Notes: generated by a model not told the origin, from the sequence alone. DNA of 64,000 nucleotides from Thiosocius sp963808165 (GCA_963808165.1 CAWEET010000001.1:1-64000), one strand, 5' to 3'. Shown: positions 1 through 8,412, counted from the stretch's first letter. Program-made: numbers and translations.

Positions 1-293
1 CGCATCCGTTACCGGCATCACGGGTGCCGGTGGATTTCGCAGCCGCTCGGGCGCCGGGCTGGAGCGACCAATCCGCCGGGAGCGGATTGAAACAGCCGCA
101 GGCTGGCCCAAAGGGCGTTGCACACGGAAGTGCAACGTAAGACCAAGCCGGAGCGAGCGCGAACCCGCCAGGACCCTGATAGGGAAGCAGCGAAACAGGG
201 TGTCAAGCTGGTGTCACGCGCAGATTCATCACTTTACAGAGACAGTTCAGTCTGTTTTGCCACAGCTGCTTTCCGGCCGGTGACGGATGCGGG
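1..293. other. Non-coding segment with several short perfect hairpins
   Basis: No convincing protein gene is seen here. The stretch contains a run of short inverted repeats: ACCGGCA/TGCCGGT (about 21-41), AATCCGC/GCGGATT (about 70-88), GTTGCAC/GTGCAAC (about 117-136) and CCCT/AGGG (about 174-184). A weak stem AGACAG/CTGTTT followed by T residues lies at 240-258 and could end a rightward transcript. The order suggests a structured RNA, or the 3' part of one cut by the window edge. I could not match it to tmRNA, RNase P RNA, 6S RNA or a known riboswitch. The piece CAGGACC...GGAAGCAG near 170-191 resembles the SRP RNA apical helix, but the rest does not fold like 4.5S RNA. Confidence 0.3.
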
Positions 294-1259
294 CTAGGCA
301 AGACGGTCGCGCGGCTCTCTCCCGGCGATGATCGCATCCAGGTTGTCCAGTGCTCGGAAGCCCATCGCATCGCGTGTCTCCTGCGTCGCACTGCCGATGT
401 GCGGCAGCAGGAAGGTGTTATCCAGCGCGCGATAACGCGGATCGATGTCGGGCTCCCCATTGAATACGTCGAGGCCGGCGGCAAACAGCCCTCCGGATGA
501 GAGCGCCGCAATCAGGGCGTCGTCATCCACTACCGCGCCGCGCGCGGTATTGACCACGACGGCGTCGTTGGGCAGTCGTGCAATCCGCTCGGCATTGAGC
601 AGGTGGTGGGTCTCCGGCGTCGCCGGACAGTGGATCGAAAGGAACTGGCTGTGTGTCAGCAGGTTGTCGAGATCGGCATGGAAGACCGCCCCGGCCTCCA
701 ACTCCGGGCTGAGGCGATGGCGATTGTAGTAATGGATCTCCATATCGAAGCCGCGCGCGCGGCGCGCCATCACCTGGCCGACCCGCCCCATACCGATGAT
801 CCCCAGGCGCTTACCGGTAACTTCGATGCCGAGCTGCCCGATCGCACTCCAATCTGCCCAGGTGTCGGTACGCAGCGTGCGCGCGCCCTCATGTGCGCGT
901 CGCGCAGCACCCAGCATCAGCAGCACAGCGATCTCCGCGGTGGCGTTACTCAGCACGTCCGGAGTATTCGTCACCACGATGCCCCTTGTCTTGGCAGCTG
1001 CCAGATCGATGTGATCATAGCCAACGGAAAAACTGCATATTGCAAGGATGCTTTCGGGCAGACGCGCAATCACTTCGGCATTCAGGCTCTCGGTATGGCA
1101 GGGGATGATCGCATCGGCATCTGCAGCCAAGGCAAGCAGCCGGTCGCCGGAGTACACCTCGTCATCTAAGTTGAGGCGTGCGTCGTAATCACGCTGCAGG
1201 CGCTGTTCGACTGCACGCGGCAAACGTCGGGTGACCAGGACAACGGGTTTCGTGCTCAT
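294..1259 (-). CDS. D-isomer-specific 2-hydroxyacid dehydrogenase (glyoxylate/hydroxypyruvate reductase type)
   Basis: A 321-residue NAD(P)-dependent oxidoreductase that should reduce a 2-keto acid such as glyoxylate or hydroxypyruvate in the cytoplasm. The nucleotide-binding motif GMGRVGQ sits near residue 155. The family's catalytic Arg (NTARGAVVD), Glu (NGEPDID) and His (LLPHIGSAT) are all present in order, so it looks active. The start at MSTKPVVL is chosen because AGAGGTGG lies just upstream; the reading frame continues seven codons further without a better site. It is divergent from the glcG-like/reductase pair to its right, and all three have glyoxylate-linked relatives. The exact substrate cannot be told from sequence; formate or phosphoglycerate dehydrogenase is less likely. 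Confidence 0.85.
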   Translation of the reverse strand: MSTKPVVLVTRRLPRAVEQRLQRDYDARLNLDDEVYSGDRLLALAADADAIIPCHTESLNAEVIARLPESILAICSFSVGYDHIDLAAAKTRGIVVTNTPDVLSNATAEIAVLLMLGAARRAHEGARTLRTDTWADWSAIGQLGIEVTGKRLGIIGMGRVGQVMARRARGFDMEIHYYNRHRLSPELEAGAVFHADLDNLLTHSQFLSIHCPATPETHHLLNAERIARLPNDAVVVNTARGAVVDDDALIAALSSGGLFAAGLDVFNGEPDIDPRYRALDNTFLLPHIGSATQETRDAMGFRALDNLDAIIAGREPRDRLA

Positions 1260-1459
1260 CGTGTTCCACCTCTGCCGCAAAGACGGCTATCGCCTCAAGT
1301 TCGTATCATTTGATGCATTGGGCTGGCAGTATATCCAGTTTACCGTGCGCAGCCGATCACGCTGGCGGCGCTTCCCCATTGCATCGGGCATGGTGACGTC
1401 GAATGGGAGGGGCACCTGCTAGCAGGATTGCTGCCAGGCAGAGGTGAGGAGGGCACATC

Positions 1460-1897
1460 ATGGCTGAACTGAGCCTGGAACAGGCCAATCAACTGATCTC
1501 CGCGATCTTCAGTGAGGCTGCACGCCTGGGACTGCCGCCGATTGCCGCCGCGGTGCTCGACGGCGGTGGGCATCTGAAGTCAATGCAGCGTCAGGACGGG
1601 CTCTCGTTTCTCCGCGCGGACATCTGCCAGGCAAAGGCCTGGGGCGCGCTGGCAATGGGCAGCGACACGCACCAGCTGGCCGATCGCTTTGCCCAGGATG
1701 CCCAGCAGCAGGGCTTCATGCAGGCCCTGAACGCGATGTCGGGGGGGCGGATCATCCCTCTGCCCGGCGGCGTGCTGATCCGCGACGACGCGGGACGGAT
1801 ACTCGGCGCGGTCGGCGTTGCCGGCGCCGCATCGGAGCAGGATGAGGCCTGCGCCCTGGCAGGCATTCGCAGCATCGGGCTGGCAGGCGGCACATGA
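1460..1897 (+). CDS. GlcG/HbpS family protein (DUF336)
   Basis: A 145-residue protein covering the whole GlcG/HbpS fold. The family signature runs from AAAVLDGGGHLKSMQRQDG near residue 30 to the glycine-rich IIPLPGGVLIRDD and GAVGVAGA segments near residues 95-120. Members are found in glycolate-utilisation (glc) operons and in haem-binding extracellular sensors; no signal peptide is seen here, so a cytoplasmic role is likely. An AGGTGAGGAGG-like Shine-Dalgarno precedes the ATG. The stop codon overlaps the start of the next gene (ATGA), so the two are translationally coupled, which points to a shared role in small hydroxy- or keto-acid metabolism. The biochemical function of the family is not firmly known. 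Confidence 0.85.
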   Translation: MAELSLEQANQLISAIFSEAARLGLPPIAAAVLDGGGHLKSMQRQDGLSFLRADICQAKAWGALAMGSDTHQLADRFAQDAQQQGFMQALNAMSGGRIIPLPGGVLIRDDAGRILGAVGVAGAASEQDEACALAGIRSIGLAGGT

Positions 1898-2793
1898 CCG
1901 CCGGGGCTGATTCGAGCCAACAGCCGCTGCGCGGCTGGCGCGTTGGCTTCGCCGGTCTTGGACTGATGGGACGGCCGATGGCCCGGCATCTGCTTTCAGC
2001 GGGGGCGGATCTGCGCGTCTGGAACCGCACCCGGGGCGTCGCCGAAGCATTCGAGCAACCTAGGGTGCAGGTCTGCGACAGCCCGGCAGACCTGGCCGGC
2101 CGCTCCGATATCGTCGTTCTGATGCTGGCCGACACGCCCGTCGTCGAACAGGTACTGTTCGGACCCGATGGCCTGTCGCAGGGGCTGCGAGCCGGGTCCA
2201 TGGTAGTCGACATGGGCACAACGGCCGTGGTGCCGACCCGCGAATTTGCCCGACGTCTGGCACACAATGGTATCGACTTCATCGACGCACCGGTATCCGG
2301 GGGCGAAATCGGGGCCATCGACGCGACACTGACGATCATGGCGGGCGGCGGCGACGATGCGATCGACCGCGCCGGCCCGCTGTTTTCCGTGCTTGGCCGT
2401 AACTTCACACATGTCGGGGCCGTTGGCGCGGGTCAGGTTGCCAAGGCCGCCAACCAGATTATCGTTGGCCTGAATATCGGGGCTGTTGCGGAGGCGCTCG
2501 CCCTGGTCAAGGCCGCCGGTGTCGACCAGTCCAAGGTACGCCAGGCGCTGCTCGGGGGCTTCGCCGGTTCGCGCATTCTCGAGGTGCACGGCCAGCGTAT
2601 GATCGACCAGAGCTTCGAGCCGGGCGCGCGGATCACCACCCAGTTCAAAGACATGCGTCAGGCCTGCGAGCTGGGTCATCTGCTCAAACAGCCGCTGCCT
2701 GCCACGGAACTGAGCAAAACGCTATTCGAAAGACTGATCGAACAGGGTGACGGCGATCTCGATCACAGCGCCCTTATCCGGGTGCTGAGCTGA
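1894..2793 (+). CDS. NAD(P)-dependent beta-hydroxyacid dehydrogenase (tartronate semialdehyde reductase / 3-hydroxyisobutyrate dehydrogenase family)
   Basis: A 299-residue protein with the Rossmann motif GFAGLGLMGRPMA near residue 18, the substrate-binding motif DAPVSGGEIGA near residue 130 and the catalytic lysine motif GAGQVAKAANQ near residue 180. All key elements of the beta-hydroxyacid dehydrogenase family are intact. The enzyme probably interconverts 2-hydroxy-3-oxopropionate (tartronate semialdehyde) and glycerate, a step of the glyoxylate/glycerate pathway. That reading is favoured by the GlcG-like partner, which it overlaps by four bases, and by the divergent glyoxylate-reductase-like gene. 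3-hydroxyisobutyrate or succinic-semialdehyde-type substrates cannot be excluded. Confidence 0.85.
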   Translation: MTAGADSSQQPLRGWRVGFAGLGLMGRPMARHLLSAGADLRVWNRTRGVAEAFEQPRVQVCDSPADLAGRSDIVVLMLADTPVVEQVLFGPDGLSQGLRAGSMVVDMGTTAVVPTREFARRLAHNGIDFIDAPVSGGEIGAIDATLTIMAGGGDDAIDRAGPLFSVLGRNFTHVGAVGAGQVAKAANQIIVGLNIGAVAEALALVKAAGVDQSKVRQALLGGFAGSRILEVHGQRMIDQSFEPGARITTQFKDMRQACELGHLLKQPLPATELSKTLFERLIEQGDGDLDHSALIRVLS

Positions 2794-2893
2794 TTCACTC
2801 AACCAGGATGTACCCGAAGTAGCCCCTGAATCGAGGTCTATCGGCGGGACCCCTGCGCTGCCACTCGGGTATCGCGAAGCGGTCCTGTAAACA

Positions 2894-3165
2894 CTAGGGC
2901 CTGTTAACACTAATCCGGATCGCGTCGTTGCTGCCCCAAAATGGGCCAATCAAGGCACGAGGAGTGAAGTTTGGTCATTCCAAATGAACGACGAGTAACA
3001 CCGAGTGGCCCATTTTGGGGCGCAACCCGAAGGGACGGGGCCATTTTTCCACAGCTCTGCGTTGCACCTCGCTGATGTAGCCTGCTACACAGCGCTCGTT
3101 ACGCCTTGATCTGCGAAAAAATGGCCTCCGGCGACACGCTCCGGACTAGTGTTAACAGGCCCTAG
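2894..3165. mobile_element. MITE-like palindromic element with 26-bp terminal inverted repeats
   Basis: The 26 bases at 2894-2919 and 3140-3165 are inverted copies with one mismatch; both start at CTAG and contain GGCCTGTTAACACTA. If CTAG is read as a duplicated target, the element is GGCC...GGCC of 264 bp. Inside are a perfect 16-bp inverted pair (2933-2948 with 3006-3021, core GCCCCAAAATGGGCCA), a second pair built on GGCCATTTTT/AAAAATGGCC (about 3040-3125) and a small GTAGC..GCTAC hairpin (about 3077-3090). No open frame of useful length is present, so it would need a transposase in trans. It fills the otherwise empty spacer 2794-3242. A near-copy of the end (CCTGTAAACACTA, 2884-2896) lies just outside the left end. 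Confidence 0.75.
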
Positions 3166-3242
3166 CCAACCTGCCAATAGCTGGCTGCGAGCCTGCTCCC
3201 TTATAGGCGAATGGAAAACCGACTGGCCGTGAGATTTCCAGG

Positions 3243-4097
3243 CTAGTTAGGCGCCACCTTGCGCTGGAACATTGCCCGGACCGACTCGATTTCGTTCAGC
3301 GGCACGTAGACGGTGAACTTGCCGCCGTGCAGCTTTTGCTCGACCTCAGCGCCGGACTCGCCAATCCCTCGCAGCACGCCTTCACGCATCGGCTGGCTGC
3401 GCGGTTTGATCTGCACCTCTTGGTCGACATAGCGCCCGATATCCCGCAGTGGTACCGGCTCGTACTGCCGGCGCACGATGATGCGGTTGGTTTGCTTCGG
3501 CGCAACGGTTCGCTGTGCCGGCGGCTGTTCTACGCCGAAAAGTGTCGACAGGCCCGGGGCCTGCGCGCCCGGACGCTGCCAGTCGAAACTGGTATCGGCA
3601 ATGGCCCGGTCGTTGAGACTGAGTTGTAGCGCCATCGCGTCGACCAACTGGTCAGGCGGCAAAAACATCAGACTGAGCAGCCCTATCGGCTGCTCGGGTT
3701 CCGATACCAGTCTGAACTCACCCCAGGTGCGAAAGAATTCGCGCACTGCATCGCTCAACCCCGCTCCAAGCGTGAGACCTTTCGCCTGCAGACCCTGCAA
3801 TGTTTGCCCGGCCAGGCGCTCACTCCAGACCTGAACGGTCTCATCCGTCCCGATGGCGCATTCCTTCAGTGCCTGGCGGCCAAATTTCGGTGATACCTCG
3901 ACCGCCAGGCTCAAATGGGCGAGATTCGGGGGGGCGCCCCCGCCTTGCGAGAATCCCTGGATATCGACGTCGCTCATCATTGCAGCGAATTCCAGAGATT
4001 CGATATCGTGAAGGTCGATGTTGATACCGAGTTCCAGGGTCCGTGCGACTTCGTTCAGGCGATAGTGGCCGTCGATGTCCATGTCAACGCTTAGCAA
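3243..4097 (-). CDS. C-terminal part of a split membrane-anchored protein (unrecognised)
   Basis: A 284-codon frame whose first possible start is a TTG inside the upstream gene. It carries beta-rich sequence without a signal peptide or membrane segment. Its first residues continue naturally from the upstream frame if one base is dropped between 4096 and 4107, where the coding strand has A4 and T4 tracts. I read it as the distal two thirds of one protein of about 440 residues that begins at 4560. The C-terminal portion (QEVQIKPRSQPMREGVLRG and what follows) has a conserved look, but I do not recognise a named domain; a distant likeness to DUF945/YdgA-type periplasmic proteins is only an impression. 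Confidence 0.6.
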   Translation of the reverse strand: MLSVDMDIDGHYRLNEVARTLELGINIDLHDIESLEFAAMMSDVDIQGFSQGGGAPPNLAHLSLAVEVSPKFGRQALKECAIGTDETVQVWSERLAGQTLQGLQAKGLTLGAGLSDAVREFFRTWGEFRLVSEPEQPIGLLSLMFLPPDQLVDAMALQLSLNDRAIADTSFDWQRPGAQAPGLSTLFGVEQPPAQRTVAPKQTNRIIVRRQYEPVPLRDIGRYVDQEVQIKPRSQPMREGVLRGIGESGAEVEQKLHGGKFTVYVPLNEIESVRAMFQRKVAPN

Positions 4098-4560
4098 AAC
4101 CGATTTTCTGCAGGAATGCCGGGGTCAGCTGCAAACCCTGCGCACAGATGTTGTCGTCCGCGTTGCCGCTTGCGACAGCGGCTTTTTGCAGCAGGTCGGC
4201 AGACAGCGGCAAACGTATCCCGTCGATGAAGAAAGACAGGCTCGGTGGCGGCGTGTTCTTGCCCGGCTCCCATCGCGCACCATGATAGAAGAACAGCGGG
4301 TCATCGCTGGCGACGCGGATCGCTTCGATGTGCAGGCTGTCATCGTAGCCCATTGGCTGCACAGTGATGCCGCTGACTGTTACCGCACCACGCAGATCGG
4401 TGCTGATATCCGTGTAGCGGACGTCGACCTGGCTGGACACGGTCGCTACCATCTCATCGATGTTGCGTTTCGCCTTGTAGTACAGGAAGCCTTTGACGGC
4501 GCCATACGCGAGCGCAGGAATCAATAGGAACAGCAGCAGTTTGCCGGGGCGCAACGACAT
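4084..4560 (-). CDS. N-terminal part of a split membrane-anchored protein (unrecognised)
   Basis: A 158-residue frame that begins MSLRPGKLLLFLLIPALAY, a single N-terminal membrane anchor or uncleaved signal, followed by a soluble segment that should lie in the periplasm. It ends at a TGA 14 bases into the next frame. The abrupt end directly after LTPAFLQKIGF, with the downstream frame lacking its own export signal, indicates a one-base frameshift between 4096 and 4107 rather than two genes. It is the last unit of the envC-ctpA-yibQ-yajL block, only a few bases after yajL, so it is probably co-transcribed. The function is unknown. Confidence 0.6.
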   Translation of the reverse strand: MSLRPGKLLLFLLIPALAYGAVKGFLYYKAKRNIDEMVATVSSQVDVRYTDISTDLRGAVTVSGITVQPMGYDDSLHIEAIRVASDDPLFFYHGARWEPGKNTPPPSLSFFIDGIRLPLSADLLQKAAVASGNADDNICAQGLQLTPAFLQKIGFAKR

Positions 4561-4566
4561 CAGTAT

Positions 4567-5124
4567 CTATCCTCGGGGCCGCATCAGGGGTTCTTCGACC
4601 TCCTGGCGTTTATCGGCACCGAGCAGATGTTCTATAAGGGTTAGTGCGAAATCCATTGCTGTGCCGGGTCCGCGCGAGGTAATGACCCGACCATCGCTGA
4701 CCACCGCATCGGCAAGCAATCGAGAGCTATCAGCGAGGCGGCCGTCGATTACGCCAGGGTAGGCTGTGGCCCGGCGGCCGTCGAGCAGCCCGGCATTCAG
4801 CAGCACCTTCGGTGCGGCGCAGATTGCAGCCGTATACTTGTCCTGTTCCGCCATGCGCTGCAGCAGTGCATGGATACGCGGATCGGTGTCGAGGTGGTCC
4901 GCACCCGGCAGACCGCCCGGTAGCGCAATCATGTCGAACTCCTCGTTCAATACGTCGTCGAGCGCCTTGTCGGGGATCAGAACGACACCGCGGCTTGCGG
5001 TCACCGGCCCCTCGCCGAGGCCGGCGCTGACGACCTCGATGCCGGCGCGGCGCAGGATGTCGATAATGGTTACTGCCTCGAGTTCTTCGCAACCGTCGGC
5101 AAGGGGGACGAGGACGCGTGCCAT
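4567..5124 (-). CDS. yajL: DJ-1/PfpI family protein, YajL type
   Basis: A 185-residue cytoplasmic protein covering the full DJ-1 fold. The acidic residue of the active site is in GCEELEAVT near residue 15. The nucleophilic elbow Cys is in TAAICAAPKVL near residue 105, with a downstream AYPG. YajL/DJ-1 proteins protect against oxidative and carbonyl stress; deglycase activity has been reported and disputed. Its 5' end overlaps the 3' end of yibQ by 55 bases, which suggests coupled translation within the leftward envC-ctpA-yibQ-yajL block. Length and motifs are normal. Confidence 0.85.
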   Translation of the reverse strand: MARVLVPLADGCEELEAVTIIDILRRAGIEVVSAGLGEGPVTASRGVVLIPDKALDDVLNEEFDMIALPGGLPGADHLDTDPRIHALLQRMAEQDKYTAAICAAPKVLLNAGLLDGRRATAYPGVIDGRLADSSRLLADAVVSDGRVITSRGPGTAMDFALTLIEHLLGADKRQEVEEPLMRPRG

Positions 5125-5870
5125 AGTCTTTCGTTCCTTTCACGTTCAACCAGTCGGGAGACCGGTAATAATTGGACCCCCTGTGCAGCAAGCGCCGGCA
5201 ACTCTTCGGCCAGCACCATCAGGGTTTCGGGATAAGGATGACCAATGCCGATCGCCGAGCCGTGTCGTCGGGCCTTCGCGACCAGGCGCCGCAATTGCGC
5301 GCGCACGTACTCGGCATCCTGCTGATTGTCGAGAAACACATCACGTTGCGCATTCGACAGTCCAGCGGCGCGCGCAAGTTTCCGCGCCACCGTGCGAACG
5401 TCGGTGCGGCTGTCGACGAAATATAGCCGATCGAAGCAGGTCAGGTCTTCCATCAGCCAGCGCATCGCATCGGGATGCTGCGTGAGCAGGCTGCCCATAT
5501 GATTGTTGACGCCAGACACGTGCGGAATCGCCGCCAGGCTGCTGCGAACCTGCCGGGCGAACTCTACGCGGCTCATGTTCATACGCAGCCCGCCCGGACC
5601 CATCGCGCGCCCATCGGTGGTCTCCATTGGCAGGTGCAGCATGACCTCCTTACCTTCGGCGTGGGCACGCAGAGCAATCTCGGCGCTGTGAGGCCGCCAC
5701 GGCAGAACCGAGTAGGTAAGCGCCCCTGGCAGATTGACGGCCTCGCGGCCGAGCGCCAGATTGTTGCCCAGATCGTCAATAATGATCGCAATGCGCACGG
5801 GCTGCTGAGCGCCCGCCGGTGCAAGCAGCAGGGCCGGCAGCGCAGACAGAAGGATGAACAGGCGCAGCAC
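5070..5870 (-). CDS. yibQ: Divergent polysaccharide deacetylase, YibQ type
   Basis: A 266-residue exported protein with an N-terminal signal (MLRLFILLSALPALLLAPAG) and a divergent NodB-like deacetylase domain starting at RIAIIIDDLGNN near residue 27. Further conserved pieces are VMLHLPMETTDG near 76, VSGVNNHMGSLLT near 118 and the GIGHPYPET segment near 210. The start is a GTG 14 bases after the ctpA stop, so the genes form one operon. The envC-ctpA-yibQ order is common in gammaproteobacteria and points to peptidoglycan or envelope maintenance. The family's actual substrate is not established. Confidence 0.85.
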   Translation of the reverse strand: MLRLFILLSALPALLLAPAGAQQPVRIAIIIDDLGNNLALGREAVNLPGALTYSVLPWRPHSAEIALRAHAEGKEVMLHLPMETTDGRAMGPGGLRMNMSRVEFARQVRSSLAAIPHVSGVNNHMGSLLTQHPDAMRWLMEDLTCFDRLYFVDSRTDVRTVARKLARAAGLSNAQRDVFLDNQQDAEYVRAQLRRLVAKARRHGSAIGIGHPYPETLMVLAEELPALAAQGVQLLPVSRLVERERNERLWHASSSPLPTVAKNSRQ

Positions 5871-5883
5871 GTGGCAATCCCGA

Positions 5884-7197
5884 TCAGGCGCTGCCGCCCG
5901 GGCGCAGGATGGCGAGGCCCTTGAGCAGGTTGAGCGCCTCGCTCAGCGCATAGTCCGTATCGGCCTCCTCACGGCTGTCGGAGGTGCGGGCCTTGTCCGA
6001 TTCACCGCCGGGTCCGTTGTCTTCCGGGTTAACCAGATGGCCGGCAAGATCCGATTCCTTGAGTTGGGTCGAGGCTTCTTCACCCTTGGTGAGGCGCACG
6101 TTGCCGAGTTTTATATCGGGCACGATGCCCTCTGCCTGAATCGAGCGGCCATTCGGCGTGAAGTAGCGCGCCGTGGTCAGTTTTACCGCAGTGCGCTCAT
6201 TGACCGGCACGATGGTCTGCACCGAGCCCTTGCCGAAGGTTTGCTGCCCCATGATGACGGCGCGCTTGTGGTCCTGCAGGGCACCCGCGACGATCTCCGA
6301 AGCGGAGGCCGAGCCACCATTCACCAAAACCACGATCGGCGCACCCTCAAGAACGTCATCCGGTGCAGCCTTGAACTTGAGCTGGGAATCACCGATCCGA
6401 CCCTCGGTGTAAACGATGGTGCCGCTGGTCAGGAAGGCATCGCTGATCGCAACTGCCGCGTTCAGCACGCCGCCCGGATTGTTGCGCAAATCCAATACCA
6501 GTCCCTTCAGCGTCCCGCCGGCATCGCGCCTGAGCTTGCCGATGCCCTTTAGCATGTCCTCCGGGGTGCGCGCCTGGAACTGCGATACGCGCACATAGCC
6601 GAAACCGGGTTCGAGCATGCGCTGTTTGACGCTGACGGTCTTGATGACGTCTCGCACCACGACGATCTCGAGCGGTTTGTCGCTACCTTCACGGACGATG
6701 GTCAAGCGGATCTCGGTGCCTGGCTTGCCGCGCATTTGCTTGACGGCCTCATCCAGCGTCATACCTTTCACCGGCTGGCCGTCGAGCCGGATGATAAGGT
6801 CACCCGAGCGCACCCCGGCACGCTGTGCCGGCGTATCGTCGATCGGTGATATGACCTTGACGAAACCGTTCTCCATGCCGACCTCGATGCCGAGGCCGCC
6901 AAACTCGCCGCTGGTGCCGACCCGGATTTCGCGGTAATCATCCTCGTCGAGATACGCGGAATGCGGGTCCAATCCACTCAGCATCCCCTCGATCGCATAG
7001 TTCAGCAGCTTACGATCGTCGACCGGTTCCACATAGTCGTTCTTGATGCGGCCGAAAACCTCGGCGAACACGCGCAGTTCGTCCAGCGGCAACCCGGAAC
7101 CGGCCTCGCCATCCTCGGTCGATTCCGCCGCCGATACCGTTCCGGCACCGAATCCGAGGCTCGCTACGAACAAGACCGCGGCCAAACTTTGCTTCAT
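5884..7197 (-). CDS. ctpA: Carboxy-terminal processing protease (S41), CtpA/Prc family
   Basis: A 437-residue periplasmic serine protease with a signal peptide (MKQSLAAVLFVASLGFG). A PDZ domain spans roughly residues 85-170 (GLGIEVGMENGFVKVISPI). The S41 catalytic core has the nucleophile Ser in NGGSASASEIVAGAL near 305 and the general-base Lys in QQTFGKGSVQ near 330. It trims C-termini of envelope proteins and in relatives controls peptidoglycan hydrolases, which suits its place between envC and yibQ. The start is set at MKQSL because GAGGTAG lies just upstream; the frame extends twelve codons further without a ribosome site. Confidence 0.92.
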   Translation of the reverse strand: MKQSLAAVLFVASLGFGAGTVSAAESTEDGEAGSGLPLDELRVFAEVFGRIKNDYVEPVDDRKLLNYAIEGMLSGLDPHSAYLDEDDYREIRVGTSGEFGGLGIEVGMENGFVKVISPIDDTPAQRAGVRSGDLIIRLDGQPVKGMTLDEAVKQMRGKPGTEIRLTIVREGSDKPLEIVVVRDVIKTVSVKQRMLEPGFGYVRVSQFQARTPEDMLKGIGKLRRDAGGTLKGLVLDLRNNPGGVLNAAVAISDAFLTSGTIVYTEGRIGDSQLKFKAAPDDVLEGAPIVVLVNGGSASASEIVAGALQDHKRAVIMGQQTFGKGSVQTIVPVNERTAVKLTTARYFTPNGRSIQAEGIVPDIKLGNVRLTKGEEASTQLKESDLAGHLVNPEDNGPGGESDKARTSDSREEADTDYALSEALNLLKGLAILRPGGSA

Positions 7198-7236
7198 AAC
7201 TACCTCAACATTCCGCCCCGCGACTGCGGGCACGTA

Positions 7237-8412
7237 TCAACCGACATTGCTGCCGGCAGGACGGCGGCACCATTTCGCCGGATCTACCGGACGGCCCTGA
7301 TGCCGGATGCCGAAATACACGCCGGCGCGTTCGCGTCCGCCACTCGCCCCGACCAGTGCAAGCGGTTCATTGACTTCGACCCAGTCGCCGACTTCCTTGA
7401 ACAAGCTCTGGTTGTGGCCGTACAGAGTCATATAACCGTCCCCGTGATCGACAATCAGCAACAGGCCAAAGCCACGCAACCAGTCGGCAAACGCCACGCG
7501 CCCATGGTGCACGGCCCGCACCTCGCGGCCTTCGGCTGTCGAGATCATAACACCGTCCCAGACCAGGCTCCCGAGACGCGGAGCGCCGAATCGGCCGACG
7601 ATTCGTCCGCGTGCCGGCCAAGGCAGGCGGCCACGCAGTCCGACAAACTCGACCTGCTGCGGATTCTCGACCGGGATGTCAGCCAGCGCCTCCTCGATAC
7701 CGCTGAGTAGCTTCTGCAGTTCACGCTCATCGGATTGCAGTCGGCCCAGCTGCTGACGCTGGTCTTTCAGTTCTCGCTTCAAGTCCGCGACCACCGAGCG
7801 GCGCTGTTCCTGAGAATGCTGCATCGCGGTGAGCTCCTGCATCTGCTGTTCGTGCAGCATAGCCAGGTCGCGCTCCTCTTCGCCGATGGCGCGTTCCGTC
7901 TCCGCAAGCCGCTGCATGTGTTCACGGATCAGGTGCATTTTCTGCGCACGCGCCCTGCTGAGATAATCGTAGTAGACCATCACGCGGCTGACGGTGGCCG
8001 GGTCCTGCTGATTCAGGAGTATCTTCAAACGCTCCTGGCGGCCCATCGCGTAAGCGGCACGCACCTGGCGACCCAATGTGCGGCGCTGCAGTTCGAGCTC
8101 CCGACTCTGCGCCTGTTGCTCAGCGCGCAGCTCGGCGAGACGCGCCCGATGCTGCTCGAGGCGGTTGTCGAGCGCGCGCAGGTTCCGTGCCGCATGCCCG
8201 ATGCGCTGCTCGGCCGCCTCCAGCAGGCGGGACAATTCACTCTGCTCGCCGCTCTTGGTCTCCAATTGCACCTGCAGACCACTGATACGTGAACGTAGGG
8301 CCTCGAGCTGTTCGCGTTGCACAGCAGCATCCGCCTGCACACCGGTAACTCCGGTCATCAGCAATGTACCGAGCAGCAGGCTCCGCAACAATGGGATCAG
8401 GCGAAAACTCAT
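7237..8412 (-). CDS. envC: Murein hydrolase activator EnvC (degenerate LytM domain)
   Basis: A 391-residue exported protein: signal peptide (residues 1 to about 28), a long coiled coil rich in Leu, Glu, Gln and Arg (about 30-250), and a C-terminal LytM/M23 domain (about 270-385). The zinc ligands of active LytM enzymes are not conserved: the first His motif is replaced by LVWDGVMIS and the terminal HxH by YFGIRH. This is the hallmark of EnvC, which activates the amidases AmiA/AmiB at the division site instead of cutting peptidoglycan itself. It lies between gpmI and ctpA on the same strand, the usual gammaproteobacterial order. Confidence 0.9.
   Translation of the reverse strand: MSFRLIPLLRSLLLGTLLMTGVTGVQADAAVQREQLEALRSRISGLQVQLETKSGEQSELSRLLEAAEQRIGHAARNLRALDNRLEQHRARLAELRAEQQAQSRELELQRRTLGRQVRAAYAMGRQERLKILLNQQDPATVSRVMVYYDYLSRARAQKMHLIREHMQRLAETERAIGEEERDLAMLHEQQMQELTAMQHSQEQRRSVVADLKRELKDQRQQLGRLQSDERELQKLLSGIEEALADIPVENPQQVEFVGLRGRLPWPARGRIVGRFGAPRLGSLVWDGVMISTAEGREVRAVHHGRVAFADWLRGFGLLLIVDHGDGYMTLYGHNQSLFKEVGDWVEVNEPLALVGASGGRERAGVYFGIRHQGRPVDPAKWCRRPAGSNVG

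Noticed and set aside
160..200. 4.5S/SRP RNA call at the left edge
   Set aside because: The core bases match, but the apical loop is TGATA rather than GNRA and the flanking arms do not form the long SRP hairpin.
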